From Nocardia stercoris (GTDB lineage: Bacteria; Actinomycetota; Actinomycetes; Mycobacteriales; Mycobacteriaceae), in the NCBI RefSeq assembly GCF_003696265.1, contig NZ_RFFH01000002.1, positions 372,001 through 436,000 of the forward strand: a stretch of DNA of 64,000 bases. Direction: 5' to 3'. The notes beneath the pieces were generated by a model. It ran no database searches and was not told the DNA's origin. It saw only the letters and a program-made list of their open reading frames with translations. Both the position numbers and the translations under genes were made by a program. Positions within the stretch are counted from its first letter, which is position 1. Every line of letters begins with the position of its first letter. Below, piece by piece: positions 1 to 8,706 of the stretch.

Positions 1-72
1 CGCCCAGGCGAGGCAGATCGCCAGGGCGCCGATCGTGATCCACAGCGGATAGGTCAGGGGATGACCCCTCAC
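1..72 (-). CDS. Start of a probable membrane protein, cut by the window edge
   Basis: A GTG at 72-70 overlaps the TGA stop of the upstream solute-binding protein gene in a GTGA arrangement, so this reads as the next gene of the peptide-transporter operon, translationally coupled. Only 24 codons are in the window. They begin MRGHPLTYPLWITIGALAI and look like the start of a transmembrane segment. No family can be assigned from so short a piece. It could be a chance open frame, but the overlap and the hydrophobic start favour a real gene. Confidence 0.45.
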   Translation of the reverse strand, partial: MRGHPLTYPLWITIGALAICLAWA

Positions 73-1739
73 TTCACGAAACCGACCTTCGTCCAGTCGA
101 CTCCAGCCATACCGAAGGCGCCGATATTGGCCAGGCTCGCGCGAACCGCGTAGTTACCGGACGCCTGGTTCAGCGGCAGCGAGAACCCCTCTTCCCAGAT
201 CATCTTGTCGGCCTTGTTGCCGAGCTCGATGGCCTTGTCCGGGTCCAGCTCCGACAGCGCGGCGTCGATCGCGGCGTTCAGCTCCGGCGAACCGATGTGG
301 CCGTGGTTGCCCTGCCAGTTGTTCGGGTCGTAGTAGTAGATCTGGGGGAGGCTGGCCAGCGGCAATGTCGATCCGCTCCAGCCGTGCTGGACGATGTCGA
401 AGTTGCCCGGGTTCACCCATTCGGTCCACAGTCCGGTGCCGGGTACGGTTTGGATGTCGAGCTTCACGCCGACGGCCGCCAGGTTCTGCTGGATGATCTT
501 GGCCGTGTCGACCCACTGGTCCTGCTGGTACATGACGTCGCGCAATTCCAGCTTGCGGCCGTCCTTTTCGCGGACGTCACCGTTCAGTTTCCAACCCGCG
601 GCGTCGAGTTCCGCGGCCGCCTCGGTCGGATTGAACACCGTCGACGGCGCGGCGTTGTCCTGATAGCCCTTCTGTCCGGCGACGAACACGTGGTTGTTCA
701 GGAAGGTCGGATGATCGACGACGCCGTGCTGACTCTGATTGACGATGGTCTGACGGTCGATGGCCTTCGTGATCGCCACCCGTACCTTGGCGTCCTCCAG
801 CAACGAGCCGGGTGCACCGTTGAAAGTCAGGACGTTCCAAGAGGGTTCGGCAGTGCGCCGCACCAGCACGCCGGGGGTGTTCCGGGCGCCGGTCACATTC
901 GCGAGACCGGACATGTAGGCGTAGTCGATCTCGTTGTTCTGGATGGCGGGCAACAGCGCGCTGGCGTCGAGCACGCTGAAGGTGATGTTGGCCAGTCGCG
1001 GTGTCGCACCCCACCACTTCGGGTTGCGGGCCAGCGTGATTCGGTTCTGGGTGCGGTCGAGGTTCTGGATCACGAACGGGCCGGCACTGACCTTCAGGTC
1101 GTTGCGGTCGAGGTCGTTGAACGCCTGCGGATCCGCGGTAACCGCCTTGGGATACAGCGGCGAGAACTGGCCCTGCCATTCGGAATACGGCTTGGCGAAG
1201 GTGACGATCGCCTGTCGGTCGTCGGCCCCGCGCTCGACCTTCTCGACGCGATCGAATCCGCTCTGAGACGAGACCTGGAAGTCCTTGTTCCTGCCGCTGA
1301 GCGCCGCAGCCTCGGACTGCAGGTCCTCCCAGGTGATCGGGGTGCCGTCGGACCACACCGCCTTCGGATTGATCGTGTAGGTGACGGTCTGCGGATTCGT
1401 GTTCGTCATGGCGACATCGGTGAAGAAGTCGTGATTCACCGACATTTGGCCCGACGCGTCGCTGGTGAATGCCTGCGGCATCACCGGGTCGATCACCTTG
1501 GCGAGGTCGGCATCCGCGCCGTCGACGTGCAGATAGTTGAAGGTGGCGGGGAAGGAACTGAGGTCCATCCGCAGGTTGCCGCCGTCCTGCAGACTTGCCG
1601 GATCCTGTGGATTGATGTCGTTGGTGGTCCCCACCACGGCGCTACCACCGGACCCGTTGGTACCGCTGCACCCGGTCACGATCAGGCCGACCGCTACGGC
1701 GGGTATCGCGATTTTCGCTACTGTCGAACGAATCCGCAT
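69..1739 (-). CDS. Peptide-type ABC transporter solute-binding lipoprotein (SBP_bac_5), copy A
   Basis: An extracytoplasmic binding protein of 556 aa that should capture an oligopeptide-like solute and deliver it to the permeases encoded upstream. The N-terminus is a lipoprotein signal ending in a VTGC lipobox, so it is probably anchored to the outer face of the membrane. The body matches the DppA/OppA family (typical length 500-600 aa), with motifs such as NPKAVWSDGTPITWEDL. The start is the ATG at 1739, preceded by a GAAGGGAG ribosome-binding site; an in-frame GTG further upstream would add a non-signal leader. It lies 37 nt after a paralogue and is the second binding protein of the operon. 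The substrate cannot be read from sequence. Confidence 0.9.
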   Translation of the reverse strand: MRIRSTVAKIAIPAVAVGLIVTGCSGTNGSGGSAVVGTTNDINPQDPASLQDGGNLRMDLSSFPATFNYLHVDGADADLAKVIDPVMPQAFTSDASGQMSVNHDFFTDVAMTNTNPQTVTYTINPKAVWSDGTPITWEDLQSEAAALSGRNKDFQVSSQSGFDRVEKVERGADDRQAIVTFAKPYSEWQGQFSPLYPKAVTADPQAFNDLDRNDLKVSAGPFVIQNLDRTQNRITLARNPKWWGATPRLANITFSVLDASALLPAIQNNEIDYAYMSGLANVTGARNTPGVLVRRTAEPSWNVLTFNGAPGSLLEDAKVRVAITKAIDRQTIVNQSQHGVVDHPTFLNNHVFVAGQKGYQDNAAPSTVFNPTEAAAELDAAGWKLNGDVREKDGRKLELRDVMYQQDQWVDTAKIIQQNLAAVGVKLDIQTVPGTGLWTEWVNPGNFDIVQHGWSGSTLPLASLPQIYYYDPNNWQGNHGHIGSPELNAAIDAALSELDPDKAIELGNKADKMIWEEGFSLPLNQASGNYAVRASLANIGAFGMAGVDWTKVGFVK

Positions 1740-1776
1740 GGATCGCTCCCTTCCTTCTGGGCGAGGTTGTTGCGGG

Positions 1777-3450
1777 TCATTGCACGAATCCGATGGCGGT
1801 GTAGTCGTAGCTGGCCAGACCGGGTGAGCCGTAGTTGGCCACCGTCTTGCGCACACCCCAGTTGCCCTCGGACTGGGTCAGTGGCAGCGAGTGGCCTTCC
1901 TCGAAGATCTTTCGGTCCACCTGATTCGCCAGTTCGATCGCCCGCTTCGGATCCAGTTCCGACACCGTGCGTTCGATGAGGTCGTTGAGGTCCGGGGAGC
2001 CGATCCGCCCGAAGTTGCTCTGCTCGTCGTCGGGGTGCAGGCCCCAGATCTGGTTCAGGCTCTGCAGCGGGAAAGCGTCACCCTGGAAAGAGAATTGGGT
2101 GGTGTCGAAGTCGCCGGGAATGATGAAGTCGGTGAAATAGTTCTGGCCCGGCTTCAGATCGATGGTGAGGGTGACGCCGATCTTGGCCAGGTTCTGCTGG
2201 ATGATCTTTGCGATCGTCACCCAGACCGGGTCGTTGTACATGACGTCGCGGATCTCCAGCTTGCGGCCGTCCTTCATCCGCACGCCGTTCTGCAGGGTCC
2301 AGCCGTCGGCGTCGAGTTCCCTTGCGGCAGCATCCGGGTCGTAACCGAGGCTGTTGTCCTGGTAGCCGGTCTGGCCCCGCAGGTAGACGTGGTTGTTCAG
2401 CGGGACCGGCTTGTCCACCAGACCGTTCTGGGTGACGTCGGCGATGCTCTGCCGGTCGATGGCCTTCGTGATTGCCACGCGCGCCTTCTCGTCGGACAGG
2501 ATCGCTCCGGGTGCGCCGTTGAAGGTGATGTGCCGCCAGCGATTACCCGGGGCGCGGCGCAGCGCCACGTCGGAGGTGGCCTGAATCTGCTTGGCATCAC
2601 CCAGGCTGCTGAGCATGGCCGCGTCGATCTCGTTGTTGCGCAACGCGTCCACCCACGCCGCGCGGTCCAGCACGCTGTAGGTGATGGTGTCCAGCTTGGG
2701 CGTCGCGCCCCACCACTTCGGGTTGCGGGCCAAGACGATCCGGCCCTGGGTGCGATCGGTGGACTGGACCACGAACGGCCCGGCGGACAGGGTGAGGTGG
2801 TCGGCCAGGCTCTTGTTGAACGAATCCGGGTCGGCGGTAACCGATTTCGGATAGAGCATGGCATTGCCGGAGAGCTGACCACGCCAGTCCGCGAACGGTT
2901 TCGCGAAGGTGAGCACCGCCTGTCGGTCGTCGACCCCGCGCTCGACCTTCGCCACCCGGTCGAACCCGTTGTTGTTCGCGATCAGGAATCGTTTGTCGGC
3001 ACCGCTGAGCGCGTGTGCCTCCGACTGGATGTCCTCCCAGGTGATCGGGCTGCCGTCGCCCCACACGGCTTTCGGGTTGATGGTGTAGGTGACCTGCTGG
3101 GGCTCGGTGCCGGTCAGCTGCACATCGGTGAAGTAGTCGTGGTCGACGGTCGAGTTGCCGGCGGCGTCGGTGGCGAACGCGCGCGGCATCATCGGCCATT
3201 CGATCTCGGCGATCTCGCCGTCGTTCCCGTCGTTGGACAGCGTGTTCCAGTTGGCGGGGAACGCGGTCGTCGCCAGCCGTAGATTCCCGCCGTCGCGAAC
3301 CTGTTCGCGCGGAACGGGATTGATATCGCTGGTGGTACCTAGTGTCGCGGTGCCGGGCGCCGGGTTTCCGCTCGACGAGCAGGCCGCCAGCGTCAGGACG
3401 GCGGCGGCCGCCAGGACGGCGTACCGAATGACGTTCGGCGGCTGGCGCAC
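1777..3450 (-). CDS. Peptide-type ABC transporter solute-binding lipoprotein (SBP_bac_5), copy B
   Basis: A 557 aa binding lipoprotein with a signal peptide ending in the lipobox LAAC. It is a clear paralogue of the next gene, sharing blocks such as TYTINPKAVWGDGSPITWED and ARNPKWWGATP, so the pair probably arose by tandem duplication. It starts at a GTG 9 nt after the ATPase gene, with an AGGAG ribosome-binding site. It should feed substrate to the same permease pair. Having two binding proteins for one transporter suggests two related ligands or different affinities; this is inferred. Confidence 0.9.
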   Translation of the reverse strand: MRQPPNVIRYAVLAAAAVLTLAACSSSGNPAPGTATLGTTSDINPVPREQVRDGGNLRLATTAFPANWNTLSNDGNDGEIAEIEWPMMPRAFATDAAGNSTVDHDYFTDVQLTGTEPQQVTYTINPKAVWGDGSPITWEDIQSEAHALSGADKRFLIANNNGFDRVAKVERGVDDRQAVLTFAKPFADWRGQLSGNAMLYPKSVTADPDSFNKSLADHLTLSAGPFVVQSTDRTQGRIVLARNPKWWGATPKLDTITYSVLDRAAWVDALRNNEIDAAMLSSLGDAKQIQATSDVALRRAPGNRWRHITFNGAPGAILSDEKARVAITKAIDRQSIADVTQNGLVDKPVPLNNHVYLRGQTGYQDNSLGYDPDAAARELDADGWTLQNGVRMKDGRKLEIRDVMYNDPVWVTIAKIIQQNLAKIGVTLTIDLKPGQNYFTDFIIPGDFDTTQFSFQGDAFPLQSLNQIWGLHPDDEQSNFGRIGSPDLNDLIERTVSELDPKRAIELANQVDRKIFEEGHSLPLTQSEGNWGVRKTVANYGSPGLASYDYTAIGFVQ

Positions 3451-3459
3451 TGCGGTCTC

Positions 3460-5298
3460 CTATCGGGTCACGACGGGTAGCGGGATCGCATCGATCAGCG
3501 CGCGGGTGTACTCGTGCCGAGGGTGCTCCAGAATCTGTTCCGCCGCACCGGATTCGACGATCTTGCCCTGATACATCACCGCGATGTCGTGCGCCAGGTT
3601 GCGCACCACCGACAGGTCGTGCGAGACGAACAGATAGGACAGGCCGCGGCTGCGCTGCAGGTCGCGCAGCAGGTTCAGCACGCCGGCCTGGATCGAGACG
3701 TCCAGCGAGGACACCGGTTCGTCCAGGATCAGCAGTTCCGGATCCAGGGCGAGGGCGCGGGCGATATTGATCCGCTGCTTCTGGCCGCCGGAGAAGTCGG
3801 CCGGGTAGCGGTCGGCGTGCTCGGGGCGCAGGCCGACCAGTTTCAGCAGTTCGGCGACCCGGGGCCGGATCTTGTCGATCGGCATGCCGTCGATGCGCAG
3901 CGGCTGCGCGAGGGCGTCGAAGATCGGCAGCCGCGGATCCAGCGACGACGCCGGGTCCTGGAACACGATCTGCATGCGGCGCCGCAGGTCTCGGCGGCCG
4001 GTGCGGGTCAGGGTGGCGACGTCCGCGCCGAACACCTCGATGGCACCGCCGTCCGGGCGCGCGAGTTCCATGATCTGGCTCAGCGTGGTGGATTTCCCGG
4101 AACCGGACTCGCCGACCAGCGCCAGGGTGCGGCCCGCGCGGACCTGGAAGCTGATGCCGTCGACCGCGCGCACCTCACCGGTGCGGCGCTTGAACACGAC
4201 GCCGGAGGTGAGCGGGAAGACCTTGGTCAGATCCGAAACCGACAGCACCACAGCCGGATCCACCTGGTCTACGGGCGGCGGCGGGGGGACCTCGGAGCGA
4301 TACGCCTCGAACAGCTGGGCCGAATTCAGTTCGCCGACCCGGATACACGCGGCGGTGTGGCCGGATTCCGTTTCGAGCAAGGGAGGTTCGGCGCTGGTGC
4401 ACAGGTCCACCGCGACCGGGCAGCGCGGCGCGAACGGGCAGCCCGGGGGCAGCGCGTGCATGGCCGGGGGCGCCCCCGTGATCGGTACCAGCGGCTGGCG
4501 GGCGGGTCCGTCCATTCGGGGGATCGAGCCGAGCAGACCCACCGTGTACGGCATTCGCGGGGCGTTGAACAGGCTTGCGGCACCGGCGTTCTCGACGATT
4601 CGACCGGCGTACATGACCGCCACCCGGTCGGCGAGCGTGGCGGCGATCCCCATGTCGTGGGTGATCATGATGACGCCGGCGCCGGTGATGTCGCGGGCCT
4701 TGCGGAGCAGTTCGAGGATCTGCTTCTGCACGGTGACATCGAGCGCGGTGGTCGGCTCGTCGCAGATGATCAGGTCCGGATCGTTGGCGATCGCCATGGC
4801 GATCACCACGCGCTGCCGCATCCCGCCGGAGAACTCGTGCGGAAAAGCCTTGGCGCGCAACCGCGGATCAGGAATACCGACCAGATCGAGCAGTTCGACC
4901 GCCCGCTCCTCGGCCTGCTTCTTGCTCATCTTCCCGTGTGCCAGTAGCGCTTCCGCGATCTGATCGCCCACCCGGTACACCGGGGTCAACGCCGACAGCG
5001 GGTCCTGGAACACCATGCTCATCTTCGCGCCGCGCAGGTCGGACAGCTGCCGGTCGGACATGCCGAGCAGCTCCCGGCCGCGGAACCGGATCGAGCCGGT
5101 CACCCGCGCCTGGTCCGGCAGCAGCCCCATCACCGCCATGGACGACACCGACTTGCCGGAACCGGACTCGCCGACGATGGCGAGGACCTCGCCGGCGTTC
5201 ACCGTGTAGCTCACACCCCGCACCGCGTCGATGCGGCCCTCCTCGGACGGGAACGACACCCGCAGATCCGAAATATCCAGCAGCGGTGGCGTGCTCAC
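3460..5298 (-). CDS. Fused double ATP-binding subunit of a peptide-type ABC transporter (DppD-DppF fusion)
   Basis: A cytoplasmic ATPase of 612 aa with two complete nucleotide-binding domains in one chain, replacing the separate D and F subunits. Domain 1 has Walker [12 protein letters not shown], signature SGGMRQRV and Walker B LIICDEP, followed by the oligopeptide-transporter C-terminal motif with Cys residues ([14 protein letters not shown]). Domain 2 has [24 protein letters not shown] and [12 protein letters not shown]. All ATPase motifs look intact. The GTG start at 5298 overlaps the stop of the upstream permease gene (GTGA). Such fusions are common in actinobacterial Opp/Dpp operons. 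Confidence 0.95.
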   Translation of the reverse strand: MSTPPLLDISDLRVSFPSEEGRIDAVRGVSYTVNAGEVLAIVGESGSGKSVSSMAVMGLLPDQARVTGSIRFRGRELLGMSDRQLSDLRGAKMSMVFQDPLSALTPVYRVGDQIAEALLAHGKMSKKQAEERAVELLDLVGIPDPRLRAKAFPHEFSGGMRQRVVIAMAIANDPDLIICDEPTTALDVTVQKQILELLRKARDITGAGVIMITHDMGIAATLADRVAVMYAGRIVENAGAASLFNAPRMPYTVGLLGSIPRMDGPARQPLVPITGAPPAMHALPPGCPFAPRCPVAVDLCTSAEPPLLETESGHTAACIRVGELNSAQLFEAYRSEVPPPPPVDQVDPAVVLSVSDLTKVFPLTSGVVFKRRTGEVRAVDGISFQVRAGRTLALVGESGSGKSTTLSQIMELARPDGGAIEVFGADVATLTRTGRRDLRRRMQIVFQDPASSLDPRLPIFDALAQPLRIDGMPIDKIRPRVAELLKLVGLRPEHADRYPADFSGGQKQRINIARALALDPELLILDEPVSSLDVSIQAGVLNLLRDLQRSRGLSYLFVSHDLSVVRNLAHDIAVMYQGKIVESGAAEQILEHPRHEYTRALIDAIPLPVVTR

Positions 5299-6293
5299 TT
5301 GTCGGCCTTTCGCTTCGAACGAGCCCGCTGCGAGCTCGGGTCCAGGGCGTCCCGAAGTCCGTCACCGACGATGTTGGCGCACAACACGATCAGGATCAGC
5401 GCGCCACCGGGCACCAGATAGGTCCACGGGAAGGTCTGCGCGTTGTCGGTGGCGCGGCCGATCAGGACGCCGAGCGAGACCTCCGGCCACTGCACACCGA
5501 AACCCAGGTAGCTCAGGCTGGTTTCACCGATGATCGATGCGCCGACCGCCAGCGTGGTGTCGATGATCAGGAAGGACGCCACGTTCGGGAGGATGTGGGT
5601 GGTGATGACCGTCCAGGTCGACGCACCCATATAGCGTGCGGCACGGACGAATTCGCGTTCCCGCAGGCTCATCGTGAGCCCGCGGACCACGCGCGCGCTG
5701 ATCATCCAGCCGAACGCCGCGAGCAGGACGATCAGCAGCAGAACCGAATTCGAGCCCTTGGTGCGCTGGGCGAACAGCATGATCATCAGGAAGCTGGGGA
5801 TCACCAGCAGCAGGTCGACCACCCACATGATCATGCGATCGGTCCAGCCGCCCAGCAGCCCGGCGACCGCGCCGGTGAGGCTGGCGATGATGCTGGACAG
5901 CAGCGCGACACCGAAACCGATGGCCAGGGATTTCTGCATGCCGCGCAGCGTCTGGGACAGGACGTCCTGGCCGTTCTCGTTGGTGCCCAGCCAGTGATCC
6001 GGGCCAGGGGGCTGCAGCAGCGCGGCGCTGTCCATGTACTGGTAGTCGTACTTCATCAGGCTCGGCCCGGCGAATGCGGCCAGCACCAGCAGCAGGAGCA
6101 GAATGCCCGCCACCACGGCCGGCTTGTTGCGCAGGAACCGGCGGACGATCAGCTTGCGCCGGCCGATGGCGACCCGTTCCGGATCCTGCTGGGCCAGCAA
6201 CTCCACTTCACTCATCCCCGCGCCCGGAGCGCCGAGTTGTGGCGCCGGGGCAGGCTCGTCCGTGGTCGTCGGGCGCTCGCCGTGTTCGCTCAC
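5295..6293 (-). CDS. Peptide-type ABC transporter permease (DppC/OppC family)
   Basis: An inner-membrane permease subunit of 332 aa with an N-terminal OppC-type region, several hydrophobic helices and the coupling-loop signature [12 protein letters not shown] contacting the ATPase. It should form the membrane channel with the DppB-like partner. The start was placed at the GTG at 6293, which overlaps the TGA of the upstream permease gene (GTGA); the longer open frame upstream only reads through that gene in another frame. The next gene again overlaps by four bases, so B-C-DF are tightly coupled. Confidence 0.93.
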   Translation of the reverse strand: MSEHGERPTTTDEPAPAPQLGAPGAGMSEVELLAQQDPERVAIGRRKLIVRRFLRNKPAVVAGILLLLLVLAAFAGPSLMKYDYQYMDSAALLQPPGPDHWLGTNENGQDVLSQTLRGMQKSLAIGFGVALLSSIIASLTGAVAGLLGGWTDRMIMWVVDLLLVIPSFLMIMLFAQRTKGSNSVLLLIVLLAAFGWMISARVVRGLTMSLREREFVRAARYMGASTWTVITTHILPNVASFLIIDTTLAVGASIIGETSLSYLGFGVQWPEVSLGVLIGRATDNAQTFPWTYLVPGGALILIVLCANIVGDGLRDALDPSSQRARSKRKADK

Positions 6294-7270
6294 GACACAC
6301 GCACCCGAGGATCGAGCAGGGCATAGGCGATGTCGGACAGCAAGCCGGACAGCAGGATCAACACTCCGGCGAACGCGGTGACGGTGACGACCACATTGAT
6401 GTCCTGGAGGTTGACCGCGTTGACCATCCATTCACCCATGCCGTGCCAGCCGAACACCTTCTCCGCGAACACCGCGCCGGTGAACAGGCCGCCGATACTG
6501 TAGGCGAACAGGGTCGCCATCGGGATCAGGGCCGTGCGCAACCCGTGCTTGTAGAGGGCTTTCCGCCGGGTCAGGCCCTTGGCGCGCGCGGTACGGATGA
6601 AATCGCTCTGCAGCACGTCGAGCATGGCGTTGCGCTGATAGCGGCTGTAACCGGCCATCGACGCCAAGGCCAGGGTCAGTGTCGGCAGCACCATGTGCTG
6701 GAGCCGGTCGAGCAGTTGGTTCCAGGCGCCGTGCACCGCGGTCGCCGACGTTTCTCCGGTATAGAGGAAGATCTGCTGTCCCGTCGCCGAATTGATCTGG
6801 AGGGCACCGAGTTTCAGTAGACCGGCGAGCAGGAACACTGGGGTGGAGAGGATCAGCAGCGACAGTATCGTCGAGAAGTAGTCACTGAACTTGTACTGCC
6901 GGATCGCACCGGCCGCGCCGACCAGCACCCCGAGGGCCGTACCGAGGATCGATCCGACCACCAGCAACCGCAGACTCACCCCGACCCGGCGCCCCAGCTC
7001 GTCGCTGACCGGCTGCCCCGCGAGCGTCTTCCCGAAGTCCCCGTGCTCCACCACACCCGTCACCCAGGTCAGGTACCGCTGCGGAACCGGCTGATCCAGG
7101 TGCAGTTCGTGCGCCTTGGCATCGATCACGTACTGCGGCGGCCGCGGATTGCGCTGTTCCAGGCTGTCCAGGGGGTGGAAGTTCCACGCCGCGAGACTGA
7201 ATGCCAGGAACGTGGCCAGCAGCAGCAATACGACGTAGTTGAGTGCACGTCGCAGCAGAAAGCCGGTCAT
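6290..7270 (-). CDS. Peptide-type ABC transporter permease (DppB/OppB family)
   Basis: First gene of the transporter operon: a 326 aa multi-spanning permease with an N-terminal helix, a periplasmic-type loop and the coupling-loop sequence DFIRTARAKGLTRRKALYKH typical of OppB/DppB. It starts with ATG at 7270 behind GAGAGGGACC. The operon order B-C-DF-A-A is the usual actinobacterial arrangement with a doubled binding protein. The region upstream holds a direct repeat that may regulate the operon. Confidence 0.93.
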   Translation of the reverse strand: MTGFLLRRALNYVVLLLLATFLAFSLAAWNFHPLDSLEQRNPRPPQYVIDAKAHELHLDQPVPQRYLTWVTGVVEHGDFGKTLAGQPVSDELGRRVGVSLRLLVVGSILGTALGVLVGAAGAIRQYKFSDYFSTILSLLILSTPVFLLAGLLKLGALQINSATGQQIFLYTGETSATAVHGAWNQLLDRLQHMVLPTLTLALASMAGYSRYQRNAMLDVLQSDFIRTARAKGLTRRKALYKHGLRTALIPMATLFAYSIGGLFTGAVFAEKVFGWHGMGEWMVNAVNLQDINVVVTVTAFAGVLILLSGLLSDIAYALLDPRVRVS

Positions 7271-7295
7271 CGGTCCCTCTCGGGTCGGGCGGTGT

Positions 7296-7321
7296 GCCCT
7301 GATCAGTGTCAGCCCTGATCA
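7296..7321. promoter_or_regulatory. Direct repeat upstream of the ABC transporter operon
   Basis: The 10-mer GCCCTGATCA occurs twice, at 7296-7305 and 7312-7321, a 16-base repeat distance. It contains the palindrome TGATCA and sits 26 nt upstream of the permease start in the divergent intergenic region shared with the HAD gene. It could be an operator; no regulator is evident nearby. Confidence 0.35.
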
Positions 7322-7464
7322 TAGGGACCGGAAACTGATCCGCACGTCGAGTGACATGCAGAGCGCCCGAATCGGCCACCCCGGTCCGATCTCCGGAAGG
7401 CCGGGCTCGCGGGCCGGAACTATATCGATGTCGTGGCGGCACCCGGGTACGGCAGGATGGGCAG

Positions 7465-8295
7465 GTGACCCCCCAGCGATTGCGGAAACCGACGATGGTG
7501 GCCTCCGATGTGGACGGCACGCTACTCGACGTGCACGAGAAGGTGAGTGCCCGAACCAAGGCCGCGGTCGCCGCGGTCGTGGCCGACGGCGTCCCGTTCG
7601 TGCTGGCCACGGGCCGGCCGCCGCGCTGGGTGCATCCGGTGGTCGACGGGCTGGGATTCGAGCCGATCTGCGTGTGCGGCAACGGCGCGGTGATCTACGA
7701 CAGCGCCACCGACAACATCCTGTACGCCGACACCCTCGACGTGCCGACGCTGACCTGGGTGGCGGAGCTGGCCGAGCGGGTGCTGCCCGGCTGCGGTCTG
7801 GCGGCCGAGCGGGTGGGCGCCAGCGCGCACGACGCCGCCACCCCGCAGTTCGTCAGCACGCTGGAATATCAGCACGCCTGGCTGAACCCGGACAACACGG
7901 ATGTGTCGCGTACCGAAGTGGTCGAGATGCCGGCGATCAAGCTGCTGATCCGGCAGGTCGGCGCGCACAGCCGCGACATGGTGGCGGCGCTGACCCCGGA
8001 GCTGTACGGCCGCGCCGACGTCACGTATTCCACCGACAACGGCCTGATCGAGGTGGCGGCACCCGGCGTCACCAAGGCCTCCGGCCTGGCCCGCGTCGCC
8101 GACCGTCTCGGCATCGACCGCTCCGGCATCCTGGCCTTCGGCGACATGCCCAACGACATCGCCATGCTCCTCATGGCCGGCATCGGCGTCGCCATGGGCA
8201 ACGCCGACCCCGCCGCCAAGGCCGCCGCCGACGAGATCACCACCACCAACGCCGACGACGGCGTAGCGCGGGTGCTGGAACGCTGGTGGGGTTGA
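7465..8295 (+). CDS. HAD-family hydrolase (Cof-type phosphatase)
   Basis: A soluble phosphatase-like protein of 276 aa in the Cof subfamily of the haloacid dehalogenase superfamily. It shows motif I ASDVDGTLLD with the nucleophilic Asp, a C2-type cap, a Lys within VTKASGL, and motif IV FGDMPNDIAML, which binds the metal. It probably dephosphorylates a small sugar phosphate or phosphorylated cofactor; the substrate is unknown. The start is uncertain: the GTG at 7465 was chosen, the ATG at 7495 would leave the domain intact, and the frame further upstream looks non-coding. It is transcribed away from the ABC operon. Confidence 0.85.
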   Translation: MTPQRLRKPTMVASDVDGTLLDVHEKVSARTKAAVAAVVADGVPFVLATGRPPRWVHPVVDGLGFEPICVCGNGAVIYDSATDNILYADTLDVPTLTWVAELAERVLPGCGLAAERVGASAHDAATPQFVSTLEYQHAWLNPDNTDVSRTEVVEMPAIKLLIRQVGAHSRDMVAALTPELYGRADVTYSTDNGLIEVAAPGVTKASGLARVADRLGIDRSGILAFGDMPNDIAMLLMAGIGVAMGNADPAAKAAADEITTTNADDGVARVLERWWG

Positions 8296-8388
8296 GGTAG
8301 CCGATTGCTATATAGCATCCATCCTATCGAGGCCGAACATGACCATGCCCGAGAGGCTTTCGACAGAAGGGTGGCCGAGGATGGCTGA
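8296..8388 (+). pseudogene. Possible C-terminal remnant of a HigB/RelE-type toxin
   Basis: Directly in frame after the HAD stop, about 30 codons read HPIEAEHDHAREAFDRRV and end in a TGA that overlaps the antitoxin ATG by 8 bases, the arrangement usual in toxin-antitoxin operons. The segment resembles the last helix of HigB-like (Gp49) toxins, but the catalytic N-terminal part is absent. I infer that most of the toxin gene was deleted. The fragment is short and the assignment tentative. Confidence 0.3.
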
Positions 8389-8693
8389 TCACGAATCCAT
8401 GGGCAATCTGCGGCGCGAGCGATTCGACCGGCCCGATTTCGCCCGGACCGAGTACGAAGCCGGTCGCGCCGAGGCGGTGCTTGCCATCGAGCTCGCCAAT
8501 GCGATCCGAGAGCGCCGCCTCGAGGCTCGGCCTCACTCAGATACAGCTCGCTCAGCGCGCAGGGCTTAGGCAGCCGGATATTTCACGGCTCGAATCCGGT
8601 GGTGGTACGCCGACGATCGGGATGCTCGATCGTCTGGCGCATGCGTTGGAACTACGGTTCGTGGCGCGGTTCGAGAAGCTCTCTGCTGCCTGA
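8381..8693 (+). pseudogene. Frameshifted XRE-family antitoxin (HigA-like)
   Basis: Two overlapping frames together give one helix-turn-helix protein of about 103 aa. Frame 0 from the ATG at 8381 encodes MADHESMGNLRRERFDRP and a helix ending AIRERRLEA. The +1 frame then continues GLTQIQLAQRAGLRQPDISR and a conserved C-terminus to 8693. The joint lies at about 8528, where one extra base interrupts the gene; without it, frame 0 stops at 8569. The continuous family architecture shows this was a HigA/XRE antitoxin. A sequencing error or a recent mutation could explain it. With the toxin remnant upstream, the module looks decayed. Confidence 0.65.
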
Positions 8694-8706
8694 TCGGTTC
8701 GGTGGT

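Noticed and set aside
8381-8693. Programmed +1 frameshift in the HigA-like gene
   Set aside because: No slippery sequence or stimulatory structure is evident, and the adjacent toxin is also broken, so decay is the simpler reading.
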